Source: a virus. Taken from it: a stretch of DNA of 28,946 nt. The DNA lies in IMG/VR virus record IMGVR_UViG_3300027659_000158, positions 1 through 28,946 of that record. One strand, written 5' to 3'. Below the pieces are notes generated by a model. It saw only the letters and a program-made list of their open reading frames with translations. It ran no database searches and was not told where the DNA came from. Shown piece after piece: positions 22,611 to 28,946 of the stretch (positions within the stretch are counted from its first letter, which is position 1; each line of letters begins with the position of its first letter). The position numbers and the translations under genes are program-made.

Positions 22611-23828
22611 CTAAGCGGGAAGACCTTGAACCACATAGCGTGGATCAGTAACACCAGCGGAACCCCACCAAGAAGCTTTAATCGCAACAGCGATATCTTG
22701 GTTGAATTCTGCCCAATTATTGGCTGGTGCTTGAACAACTTCCATAGGCTTGGCTTCTCGCCATACAAAAGCCTTTTTGAAGTTGCCAAGGTAAACATAC
22801 TTGTCTGCGGTGGAAGCAGCAATACCGCTGGTTACCAACAGGTTTCTCGCATGGGAAGATGTGAGAAGACCATAGTTGTTATCCAATGGGTTAGGACTTT
22901 CCAACTGCTCAACATCACCAGAGGTGGCATAAGGCCCATTCTTGGTGGTGGTCTGAGGATTCAAGATCCTAGAAGCAGTATATTTCTGGAAAGGCATAAC
23001 AAGCATCTGCATACCGGGGCCAAAGATATCGATTGGCTTGCCAGTATTAGGGTCTTTCATCTGGTAAAACAACTGTTCTAGCGTATTGATGCTAGCGAAG
23101 TTGCTCAACGCATAAGAAGTTACCTTGTTGACATAGCCAAAGGACATACCAGCTTGGGCAGTTGCTGAATAAGTATTCAAGGTTACTTCTGCACCAGTTG
23201 CAGTTCCGTAAACATGACTACCTGTGAGGCCGAGAACTGTGTTAAGAATTCTCTCTTCACGCACTAGACCGCAATAAGTACCCACAGATTCAGCAGATGC
23301 TAAAGCTTGGGAAGTCTTATCCGAATAAATCATTTCAGCGGTAATCGCACAAATCCTACCAACCTTTTCAATGGCTGGAAGACGAATATAATTACCAGAG
23401 AACTGAGTCTGTGGATAAGGCATACCGGGCTGAACAACCTCTGGCGAAGGACTGATGTCGCTCAACCAAGGGATGATCTCGCTAGCAAGGTTTTGACCAG
23501 CAGGGATGGTCGATACAAGTTGGTCACCAATGAATGATGCCAATTTGTATTTTTCTTGAACAGTAGTGATAAGAATCTGACCAGTAATGGCAGCAAAGTT
23601 AGAAGCATCGACTGCTTCGGTTGCTTCCATGAAGGTTCGCTCTGGGCCATTGTAACGAGTAAGCTGTTCAGCCCAATCGTCACCCATGATGCCTTCTGCA
23701 AGACCTCTAAGGGAGATGCGATTTACCGCAACATCACCTTTAGCGATAGATTCCGAAAAGAACTGCTTGGTTTTAGCCAAACCATTTTGTTGGCCAAATT
23801 CCTTCAGCTTTTTACCTAAACTCTTCAT
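22611..23828 (-). CDS. Major capsid protein, HK97 fold
   Basis: 405 residues. ATG at 23828, AGGAGAATAGC upstream. An N-terminal charged helical segment (residues 1-30) lacks the long HK97 delta domain. The core has FIGDQLVSTIPAGQNLASEI, IRLPAIEKVGRICAITAEMI, YSDKTSQALASAESVGTYCG, and near the end FVWREAKPMEVVQAP and FNQDIAVAIKASWWGSAGVT followed by PRYVVQG. The last motif ('f..Di....ka..f.g..v.dPrav...') is the standard C-terminus of HK97-type capsids. A separate decoration protein and a protease with nested scaffold lie upstream. Base composition is higher in G+C than in the fibre region. Confidence 0.88.
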   Translation of the reverse strand: MKSLGKKLKEFGQQNGLAKTKQFFSESIAKGDVAVNRISLRGLAEGIMGDDWAEQLTRYNGPERTFMEATEAVDASNFAAITGQILITTVQEKYKLASFIGDQLVSTIPAGQNLASEIIPWLSDISPSPEVVQPGMPYPQTQFSGNYIRLPAIEKVGRICAITAEMIYSDKTSQALASAESVGTYCGLVREERILNTVLGLTGSHVYGTATGAEVTLNTYSATAQAGMSFGYVNKVTSYALSNFASINTLEQLFYQMKDPNTGKPIDIFGPGMQMLVMPFQKYTASRILNPQTTTKNGPYATSGDVEQLESPNPLDNNYGLLTSSHARNLLVTSGIAASTADKYVYLGNFKKAFVWREAKPMEVVQAPANNWAEFNQDIAVAIKASWWGSAGVTDPRYVVQGLPA

Positions 23829-23852
23829 GCTATTCTCCTAAAAAAGTTGTGG

Positions 23853-24323
23853 TTACTTAGCCACAGGGTTTTGACCAGACAACAATTGGAATTTAACAGT
23901 ACCTGTACCAGCAAGTGCTTCAACAACTCGACCAATAGCCAAAGCAGCGGAAGCAACTTTAACCAAAGATTGGGGCTGAAGAACAGTACCAGAGTTTGTT
24001 GGGCCTACGAAATCCCCAACGAGAAGGGCAGAACCAGTATAATCACCTTGGAAGATACCAGAGCAATCTACACGGATCTGATTGGCTACAGAATTGCCGT
24101 ATACAAGTGCTGTATTTGCAATCTTAGCTTGACCAGAAACACCTAACAAAGCACTCGCAAACGCAGTTTGAGTGGTTGCTAAGTCGGTAGTCCAAGCGAA
24201 ATCAGAAGCGGAAATAGCACTACCCGAAGATAAAGCTACTAGATCGCCAACTGCAATCGCCTTATTAGTGGCAACAGGAGCCACCACAGGATTAGTCGCA
24301 TTGAAACTGTAAGTAATCGCCAT
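23853..24323 (-). CDS. Capsid decoration/stabilisation-like protein
   Basis: 156 residues. ATG at 24323 with AAGGAG upstream. Ala/Val/Ser-rich and beta-structured: KAIAVGDLVALSSGSAISAS, ALLGVSGQAKIANTALVYGN, NQIRVDCSGIFQGDYTGSAL, VGDFVGPTNSGTVLQPQSLV. It resembles small head proteins of the 'aia.GDlVal.sg........d' pattern (DUF2190-type), which lie between scaffold and major capsid genes and decorate the capsid. The stop is 24 nt from the capsid start. A weak hairpin (TGTGG/CCACA) spans its stop and might limit or support expression of the capsid gene. Confidence 0.7.
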   Translation of the reverse strand: MAITYSFNATNPVVAPVATNKAIAVGDLVALSSGSAISASDFAWTTDLATTQTAFASALLGVSGQAKIANTALVYGNSVANQIRVDCSGIFQGDYTGSALLVGDFVGPTNSGTVLQPQSLVKVASAALAIGRVVEALAGTGTVKFQLLSGQNPVAK

Positions 24324-24345
24324 ATCATAGACTCCTTAATGATGG

Positions 24346-24966
24346 CTATTTGCCAAGGACATTTTCTCTAAACTGTTGATAATTCGACTCGCCTTGGATT
24401 GCAGTCGAACTAACCGGCTTAACACTTGCCCGAACAAGAGCAACCTTTTTCCTGTCTTCAATCGCTTCTGCCCACATCGTTTCACCGATAGCGGAAAGTT
24501 GCTTTACAAACACAGGGGTTGGCTCCAATTTACTTTCTCTAAGCAAAGAAAGTATTTTTTCTTCATTAAGCTTTTCAGCTTTCCACTTGCGAAGTTCAAT
24601 AAGTTCGTTAATTGACTCCTTCTTTTCGTCATCCATTTCTTCTTCGCCAGATTCTTCATCACCAAGGTTTGCCTGTGCGGGTGTACCTTGAGTTTTGTTG
24701 GTTCCGGTTACATCTGTGGTTTCGGCAGCCATATCGCCAACACCAAGACCAGTGGCAGCAGCAATAAGATCAAGAATCATCTTGCCTTTAGCCGAACCTT
24801 CGCCCGGCCCAACGCAAATTTCCATAATTTTCTTGAGCATATCAGAAGCCGGTTCTTCCGAAGTCGGTTCAGCAGTTGGTTCTTGTGCGGGTGCAGCATC
24901 TGGAACCTCTTCCTTATACATTTCCTTGACAGGATTTTCTTCGGTCATCATTTTGTCATTTTTCAT
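24346..24966 (-). CDS. Scaffold protein from an internal start within the protease gene
   Basis: The ATG at 24966 (Met157 of the protease frame) is preceded by a near-perfect AAGGAGA (24978-24972) with 5-nt spacing, inside an otherwise continuous gene. The product would be 206 residues, acidic and helical: KNDKMMTEENPVKEMYKEEV, Pro/Glu/Ala-rich segment, then NLGDEESGEEEMDDEKKESI and a coiled-coil-like EKILSLLRESKLEPT. Acidic, Glu-rich and helical is the normal character of phage scaffolds, and a nested in-frame start is the known lambda C/Nu3 arrangement. Both forms share the C-terminus. Strong ribosome site and domain boundary support the call. Confidence 0.75.
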   Translation of the reverse strand: MKNDKMMTEENPVKEMYKEEVPDAAPAQEPTAEPTSEEPASDMLKKIMEICVGPGEGSAKGKMILDLIAAATGLGVGDMAAETTDVTGTNKTQGTPAQANLGDEESGEEEMDDEKKESINELIELRKWKAEKLNEEKILSLLRESKLEPTPVFVKQLSAIGETMWAEAIEDRKKVALVRASVKPVSSTAIQGESNYQQFRENVLGK

Positions 24967-25434
24967 TGCAGTCTCCTTGGATTCAAAAATGGTGGTGGTA
25001 GTTGCAGGGTTTGCAACTAGATCCACCGATCTAACTCTGTCGATTCTTACTACTCTTTCTGTACCATCTTGGTCTGGAATTGATTTGCCACTAACGAGAT
25101 GGCTAAAGCCTACATCACCGAGGCCATTATTTTCAGCGAACCACAAAAACGAATCAATCCCATCAGCATGGGGGTTGTATCTGAAGTCAGCGTATAAACC
25201 TTCTGAGGTAAAGCGGACATTTTGAAGCCATCCTAGCCGATCAGAAAACAAAGGTGCTTCGGTTTTGTGGTCTTTATTTACTGGAGCGTTTTCGTAAAGC
25301 GGAACTGCATCACGAATCGCTTTAGGATCGTAGATTCTGCCATTCATAGAGTTAAACCCAAGCACTTTTACACCGTAAACAATGCACTTGTTTCGGTCTA
25401 CTGCACCAGATTTATTTTCTAAAACGGCATTCAT
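24346..25434 (-). CDS. Prohead protease with C-terminal scaffold
   Basis: 362 residues. Residues 1-155 are a prohead protease of the herpes-assemblin-like group: VKVLGFNSMNGRIYDPKAI, His56 in NKDHKTEAP, Ser111 in VGFSHLVSG, and the 'RVRSVDLVANPATTTTIF' end, which is characteristic of these maturation proteases. His56 and Ser111 are the likely catalytic pair. Residues 157-362 are scaffold. No ribosome site precedes the ATG at 25434; instead a promoter-like sequence ends 6 nt before it, so the transcript may be leaderless. The adjacent portal, decoration and capsid genes complete the head module. The protease domain would remove the scaffold during capsid maturation. Confidence 0.85.
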   Translation of the reverse strand: MNAVLENKSGAVDRNKCIVYGVKVLGFNSMNGRIYDPKAIRDAVPLYENAPVNKDHKTEAPLFSDRLGWLQNVRFTSEGLYADFRYNPHADGIDSFLWFAENNGLGDVGFSHLVSGKSIPDQDGTERVVRIDRVRSVDLVANPATTTTIFESKETAMKNDKMMTEENPVKEMYKEEVPDAAPAQEPTAEPTSEEPASDMLKKIMEICVGPGEGSAKGKMILDLIAAATGLGVGDMAAETTDVTGTNKTQGTPAQANLGDEESGEEEMDDEKKESINELIELRKWKAEKLNEEKILSLLRESKLEPTPVFVKQLSAIGETMWAEAIEDRKKVALVRASVKPVSSTAIQGESNYQQFRENVLGK

Positions 25435-25440
25435 AGTATG

Positions 25441-25470
25441 ATATTACATTCCATCGTCTAGCTGTGTCAA
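25441..25470 (-). promoter_or_regulatory. Sigma70-like promoter for a leaderless protease/scaffold transcript
   Basis: On the minus strand TTGACA (25470-25465, full consensus) and TAATAT (25446-25441) are 18 nt apart in the 39-nt gap after the portal stop. The first base of the ATG (25434) is 7 nt past the -10, which is a normal transcription start. No ribosome site exists between, so translation would be leaderless. Confidence 0.55.
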
Positions 25471-25473
25471 CAA

Positions 25474-27324
25474 TTATTCCGTAACTGATGATGTATTTGT
25501 TGGTGTGCTGAGTTTTTCTGGTGAAGAACTTGACATGGTTTGTACAGGTTCTGGAATCTTGACTACTACATCACGGAACATGAGATCAATCATCTCTGGT
25601 GTAATTGCAGGGAAGGATGCTCTTGCAACTGCTTTGCCACTTTCCATTGGAATTTCACCAATAGTACATCGATGAATGATGTCTACAAGTGATGCAATCT
25701 GTGTTCCATTAAGTGCGGAATCTTGAACCTGATCGCCACCACCAATACCTTGCGTAGCACCACCAGTATCTACTCTTGATGATGGGTTCATTGGGTCGGT
25801 ATCAGTTGCACTAGCCTTTTCGTCTACAATAGGTTTGATGAAGTTTGATGCTTCCGTGTCGTTATCAAGTCCGAGTTCAGCACGAATCGTCTGAATGGAC
25901 TTCACCCCCATCGAGTGATACACATTGTTCATTTCTGCTTCCTTCTGATGTTCTCTTGATTGTAGAGAATACGCTTCAGAAGTAATCTTGATGTTCTTGA
26001 GGATTTCCTTGGGAATAATTCCGTGTTCGGACGCAAGGTGAATCTGTGACCAAGCAAGTGACTTGTTTGGTTCAAATCGGCATTCAGCTAAAGATCGCCC
26101 AACGATTCCTTGCCATCGCTCAAAGGTTCGCCTTGCTGGAGCTTCTGCAATGAGTGCTGAACTGTAGTTATTATTCGATGCGTCACCGGACATGAGTGTT
26201 TCGCTGATTCCAAAGCGTGTTGCAAGGGATCGGAGGTTTGCTTGGAGAACTTGGATAAGTCCAGAAGCGTCAACATTAGCACCGGGGAATTCGTAGTCGA
26301 TGTTTGCTGGAGCGGTAATGATTGATCCATAGCCGAATCTCTCCAATCCAATAGTTTCGGTAGCACCCATATTGTTGCTTCCACCGAGCGTAGCATCGAT
26401 CTGAGAGTCTACAAGTGATGACATCGAGTCAGGAGCGACATTGTTGATCTTTCGCACCATTGCGATCTTTGCTCTCGCTTTCGCCATCGTGACTGTAGAT
26501 GCAAGGATATCCTCACAATTGGTCAAGTTTTGAAACACAGGGTAGAAGGTAGTCAATCCCCTCTTCGCATTAGCGTTTGTGCCAATTTTGATGTGTATGA
26601 TGTCTTCAGCAGGGATAAATGTTGGTTCTCTAGATACTGTAGGCTTCAAAATCACCTGATAACCAAGAACCGAGTTAATATCGTCTTCTTCGCACACGAT
26701 ACCAAATGAGTCTTTTGGCGAGCCAATATCGGTAGCATACCCTCTGACCAATTCTGGCTCAATAAAGCGAATTACAAGCATCCCATTGGCTTGCGGGAAC
26801 TTTCTCAGGAACACTTCTCCGTCAACATGAAGACGATATACGATCTCGTTCTCCACATCGACCATATTGTTGTATTCTCTGAAGATGTCGAGTGATGCCT
26901 GACATCGCTTTAGAAGATCTTCCGGTACAGGGTTCTTCAGATCAATTGATGCTACCCGCCACTTGAATCCCGCAGAACCAACAACGAATGACTGAAAACA
27001 CTGTACTAGTCCATGAGCAAACTCATTGGTAGCAAATACGAATCTAGCACGATCCCTGATGCTTTTTAACTGCCACCAAGACAGATAGATCGGGAGTTGC
27101 TCACCTGACAGGTAATTGTCTCGAACAGCTAACTGTGCCGGATTGACCCAACCACCCATCCCAGCATTAGGAAACTGGAATGCACCATATTCTGATGGGT
27201 CGTTCCAGAATGGCCCCCATCCTGTCTGATAACTTCCAGTATCATACGAAATAGACTCCTTGATCGTTTTTTTAGATCTTGAAGTCCTAGGAACTGATTT
27301 TGGTGACGGTTTTTTCTTTGCCAT
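25474..27324 (-). CDS. Portal protein
   Basis: 616 residues. ATG at 27324 with AGGT upstream. A basic N-terminus (MAKKKPSPKSVPRTSRSKKT) is followed by a portal core: LKSIRDRARFVFATNEFAHG, NEIVYRLHVDGEVFLRKFPQ, EPELVRGYATDIGSPKDSFG, PAEDIIHIKIGTNANAKRGL. The clip/wing helices have LQANLRSLATRFGISETLMS and NYSSALIAEAPARRTFERWQ. The C-terminal part has QIASLVDIIHRCTIGEIPME and PAITPEMIDLMFRD, a frequent C-terminal segment in this portal group. It forms the DNA channel of the head and is placed before protease and capsid as usual. The adjacent terminase genes are absent here. Confidence 0.88.
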   Translation of the reverse strand: MAKKKPSPKSVPRTSRSKKTIKESISYDTGSYQTGWGPFWNDPSEYGAFQFPNAGMGGWVNPAQLAVRDNYLSGEQLPIYLSWWQLKSIRDRARFVFATNEFAHGLVQCFQSFVVGSAGFKWRVASIDLKNPVPEDLLKRCQASLDIFREYNNMVDVENEIVYRLHVDGEVFLRKFPQANGMLVIRFIEPELVRGYATDIGSPKDSFGIVCEEDDINSVLGYQVILKPTVSREPTFIPAEDIIHIKIGTNANAKRGLTTFYPVFQNLTNCEDILASTVTMAKARAKIAMVRKINNVAPDSMSSLVDSQIDATLGGSNNMGATETIGLERFGYGSIITAPANIDYEFPGANVDASGLIQVLQANLRSLATRFGISETLMSGDASNNNYSSALIAEAPARRTFERWQGIVGRSLAECRFEPNKSLAWSQIHLASEHGIIPKEILKNIKITSEAYSLQSREHQKEAEMNNVYHSMGVKSIQTIRAELGLDNDTEASNFIKPIVDEKASATDTDPMNPSSRVDTGGATQGIGGGDQVQDSALNGTQIASLVDIIHRCTIGEIPMESGKAVARASFPAITPEMIDLMFRDVVVKIPEPVQTMSSSSPEKLSTPTNTSSVTE

Positions 27325-27342
27325 TTTTCGGTGACCTGATAA

Positions 27343-27642
27343 CTATTTGTTTAAGGCCACAAATCCACTTAGTGTTCCAGATGTATTTCCAGATACTGTA
27401 AGTTTTATTCCGGCAGCACTTCTCAGAAGACCGTTACCTTGTACTGCACTGGTAAGTGTCTCGTATTGCGGAATATGGATCTTGCCTGACATTGCAGTTG
27501 TTTCGTCAGCTTCAAAGAACTGAATGGTACAGTCGCAATCCGGTTGCAACACAAATGCGTGTACATGGCCCGCACCACTAGCAATGATTGTTATTGTTCC
27601 CGGTATAGTCTGGGAAATTGGCATAGAACTGTCTGCTGGCAT
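27343..27642 (-). CDS. Small head protein upstream of the portal
   Basis: 99 residues. ATG at 27642 with a perfect GGAGGT ribosome site at 27652-27647. The product contains SQTIPGTITIIASGAGHVHA, FVLQPDCDCTIQFFEADETT, SGKIHIPQYETLTSAVQGNG, and ends LTVSGNTSGTLSGFVALNK. It is a compact beta domain with a 'G.vhgf.l....c...i.f.dg......g.i.l' pattern like small phage proteins of the portal region (role unknown; head-tail joining or decoration are both possible). It is the first gene of the operon and has the best promoter and ribosome site in the window. Confidence 0.7.
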   Translation of the reverse strand: MPADSSMPISQTIPGTITIIASGAGHVHAFVLQPDCDCTIQFFEADETTAMSGKIHIPQYETLTSAVQGNGLLRSAAGIKLTVSGNTSGTLSGFVALNK

Positions 27643-27667
27643 ATAAACCTCCGGTTAAGATGTACAC

Positions 27668-27695
27668 ATTGTATTAGGTTGTTTGGGAAATGCAA
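27668..27695 (-). promoter_or_regulatory. Main sigma70-like promoter of the virion operon
   Basis: On the minus strand TTGCAT (27695-27690) and TACAAT (27673-27668) are 16 nt apart, 26 nt upstream of the first gene's ATG (27642) and ahead of its GGAGGT site. Each box differs from consensus at one or two bases. It is the best candidate to drive the long minus-strand operon. Confidence 0.6.
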
Positions 27696-27808
27696 GTAAA
27701 AATCAAGTTGACGATTTCAGAAAATTGAAAAAATTTTTTAGGCCCACTTTTGATTTTTGCGTTTTCAAAGATGACGGTTTCCAAAAATACTCTCGTAGTT
27801 GAAATGGG

Positions 27809-27829
27809 GGTGCGGGGGGTTTCCGCTCC
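27809..27829. other. GC-rich hairpin in AT-rich region
   Basis: GGTGCGG (27809-27815) pairs with CCGCTCC (27823-27829) in six of seven positions (one T-T mismatch), with a 7-nt loop. It lies within a GC-rich island about 30 bp long and is flanked by AT-rich sequence, upstream of the operon promoter. There is no T-run next to it on either strand, so it is not a typical terminator. Confidence 0.4.
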
Positions 27830-27866
27830 GCCACAAAATTAATAGGGAAAGTCACTTTATACAAAT

Positions 27867-28010
27867 AGTATAAATATATTAATAGTAAAAAGATATTAAC
27901 TACTTACATAGTATTAATATATTTTAACTTAAAAACTATTAGCTATATTGTTAGTATTAATATATATCATACATAAAAGATATTAGCTATATTTGTAGTA
28001 TTAATATATA
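27867..28010. repeat. Degenerate 43-bp tandem repeat, over three units
   Basis: Units start at 27867, 27910, 27953 and 27997 (spacing 43, 43, 44), each opening with AGTATTAATATATT-like sequence, followed by a variable middle, then AAAAGATATTAGCTATATTTGT-like ends that vary between units. The fourth unit is partial. The period is close to four DNA helical turns, as in iterons. Two further copies of the AGTATTAATA core are at 28229 and 28387. Confidence 0.65.
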
Positions 28011-28171
28011 TTAGGTATACGCTGCGAAACAGCTTGTTTTATAGCATATAATTATCTACTATGAATATACATTATGCGTGTTCACCCGATCACAATTAAG
28101 AGTTATTAGGTATACAATAGGGGTGATCAGGGATTAGCTACTTAACAACTATTCTATGATTAGATATATAT

Positions 28172-28189
28172 AAAAAAAAAAAAAAAAAA
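28172..28189 (+). repeat. A18 homopolymer
   Basis: An uninterrupted run of 18 A sits between TATATAT-like sequences. Its length is prone to sequencing and assembly error, so the exact count should not be trusted. A shorter T10 run is at 28721-28730. Confidence 0.9.
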
Positions 28190-28398
28190 TATAATAAGCG
28201 GAAACGGAAATATATATAAGAGTTATTAAGTATTAATATCTATATGCCATACAATCCCCCACTATCAACCTACTCTATCAACCTGGCCTAACAATAGTAT
28301 ACTTAACAACTATTTAATATATAATTATACTACCTGGGCTTGCACTAATCCGATAGTGTACACTGTATAGTATTTGCTACTTAATAAGTATTAATACA

Positions 28399-28514
28399 GG
28401 GCCTTTTCTTAAAAGTGAGAAAATGCGTTAAAGGCCCCTAGAATGAATAATTATTAACTATTCGTGATTTGGGTCGACCATTTTAAGTTTACAATCTAGG
28501 GCCATTCTAGGGCC
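28399..28514. repeat. GGCC-centred inverted repeats
   Basis: GGGCCTTT (28399-28406) pairs with AAAGGCCC (28430-28437), loop 23 nt. The right arm extends into GGCCCCTAGAATG (28433-28445), which pairs with CATTCTAGGGCC (28503-28514) with one bulged C. The shared GGCCC means the two hairpins are mutually exclusive. TCTAGGGCC is also directly repeated at 28495-28503 and 28506-28514. In otherwise AT-rich sequence this is a notable cruciform or protein-binding candidate. Confidence 0.6.
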
Positions 28515-28946
28515 TGCAATGGCATAGTCTAAAATAGAGTATTCGCTCTTTATGATACCCTATTTTGAATGATTATAAACATAGTGAACAATAATTAAGG
28601 GTACGCAAACATATCACTGGTTATACTTAGTATGACTAATGCTTATTCATCCCCTATATATAATGATACGATTGCACTTAATATGTTTACCTTAAAAAGG
28701 GCCTGCGGGCGGTCATATCGTTTTTTTTTTATTTTATAAAGAGATTAAACATAATATCATTATTCCATTAAACTACCTGTTTTAAACCATTTTTAGCCCT
28801 ATTTTAACCTGTTCTTAATTATTTTTAAGATTCTATCTGATTAAAAAATACTATAAAACAAGGCCTTTTTAGCTATTTTGAACTAAACACCAAATAATTA
28901 TTAAGTTGGGCTGTACAAATACCGATTTCATCATTAATATATCTAT

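Larger units (their letters stand above)
27643..28946. other. AT-rich non-coding region with repeats
   Basis: About 1.3 kb without any convincing gene on either strand. It begins with the operon promoter, then a GC-rich hairpin (27809-27829), then the 43-bp tandem repeat (27867-28010), then scattered direct repeats: TATTAGGTATAC at 28009-28020 and 28104-28115; ACTTAACAACTATT at 28140-28153 and 28301-28314; CTATCAACCT at 28262-28271 and 28275-28284. AGTATTAATA also occurs at 28229 and 28387. Long A and T tracts and GGCC-centred inverted repeats follow. It looks like an origin or regulatory region, or a genome or contig end. Confidence 0.6.

Noticed and set aside
23829-23880. Hairpin TGTGG/CCACA followed by T6 before the capsid gene
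   Set aside because: The stem is only 5 bp and the stop codon lies in the loop; too weak to call a terminator, although it could modulate expression.
27867-28396. CRISPR array
   Set aside because: The repeats adjoin one another with no unique spacers of constant length and diverge between units; there are no cas genes in the window.
28697-28730. Terminator made of GGGCCTGCGGGCGG and T10
   Set aside because: The GC segment can form only about a 3-bp stem, and 10 nt separate it from the T run.

Overview
This window looks like the structural, host-recognition and lysis part of a tailed double-stranded DNA phage of siphovirus type. Almost every gene lies on the minus strand, tightly packed with 1-4 nt stop/start overlaps (ATGA, TAATG, GTGA). 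The order, read right to left, is: small head protein, portal, prohead protease with nested scaffold, decoration protein, HK97-type major capsid protein, connector proteins, two tail tube-like proteins, tail assembly chaperones G and GT, tape measure, baseplate, a large set of tail fibre/spike proteins, lysis cassette, more virion-like proteins, and at the left edge a terminase small subunit-like gene that runs out of the window. No terminase large subunit, integrase, replication or repressor gene is visible.

Host: three features are of a kind I associate from memory with Planctomycetes, especially Gemmata-like bacteria. They are a secreted Ig-like protein (7157-7792), a Cys/His C-terminus ending C-x2-C-x-D-Y (2317-3786) and a short secreted protein with a CSNGQC motif (5908-6117). 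The host is an inference. Several fibre domains also resemble those of aquatic phages such as cyanophages.

Regions. 27643-28946 is AT-rich and non-coding: it holds a good sigma70-like promoter for the rightmost gene, a degenerate 43-bp tandem repeat, other direct and inverted repeats and an A18 tract. 20055-27642 is the head and neck/tail-tube module, visibly richer in GC from about 22.6 kb rightward. 14882-20070 is tail chaperone, tape measure and baseplate. 8718-14873 is the fibre region, with paralogous anchors and a duplicated receptor-binding-type domain. 5849-8649 is the lysis cassette: a holin-like protein, a 106-residue protein, an HNH nuclease lacking its own start codon, an Ig-like secreted protein, a papain-like (C1) peptidase, a small secreted protein and an intrinsic terminator. 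1393-5837 encodes further spike-like or structural proteins. 462-1285 is a two-gene plus-strand island with its own promoter, closed by a 92-bp element with inverted-repeat ends.

Control devices seen in the sequence: a CCCAAAC -1 frameshift site joining G to its T-domain (lambda G/GT logic); an internal strong ribosome site starting a scaffold protein inside the protease gene (lambda C/Nu3 logic); a TTGACA-18-TAATAT promoter placed so that the protease mRNA would be leaderless; and a T7 run at which a +1 shift would fuse the HNH domain to the upstream protein. The items I find most worth following are the HNH frameshift arrangement, the C1-peptidase lysis cassette, the 92-bp structured element and the 43-bp repeat array.
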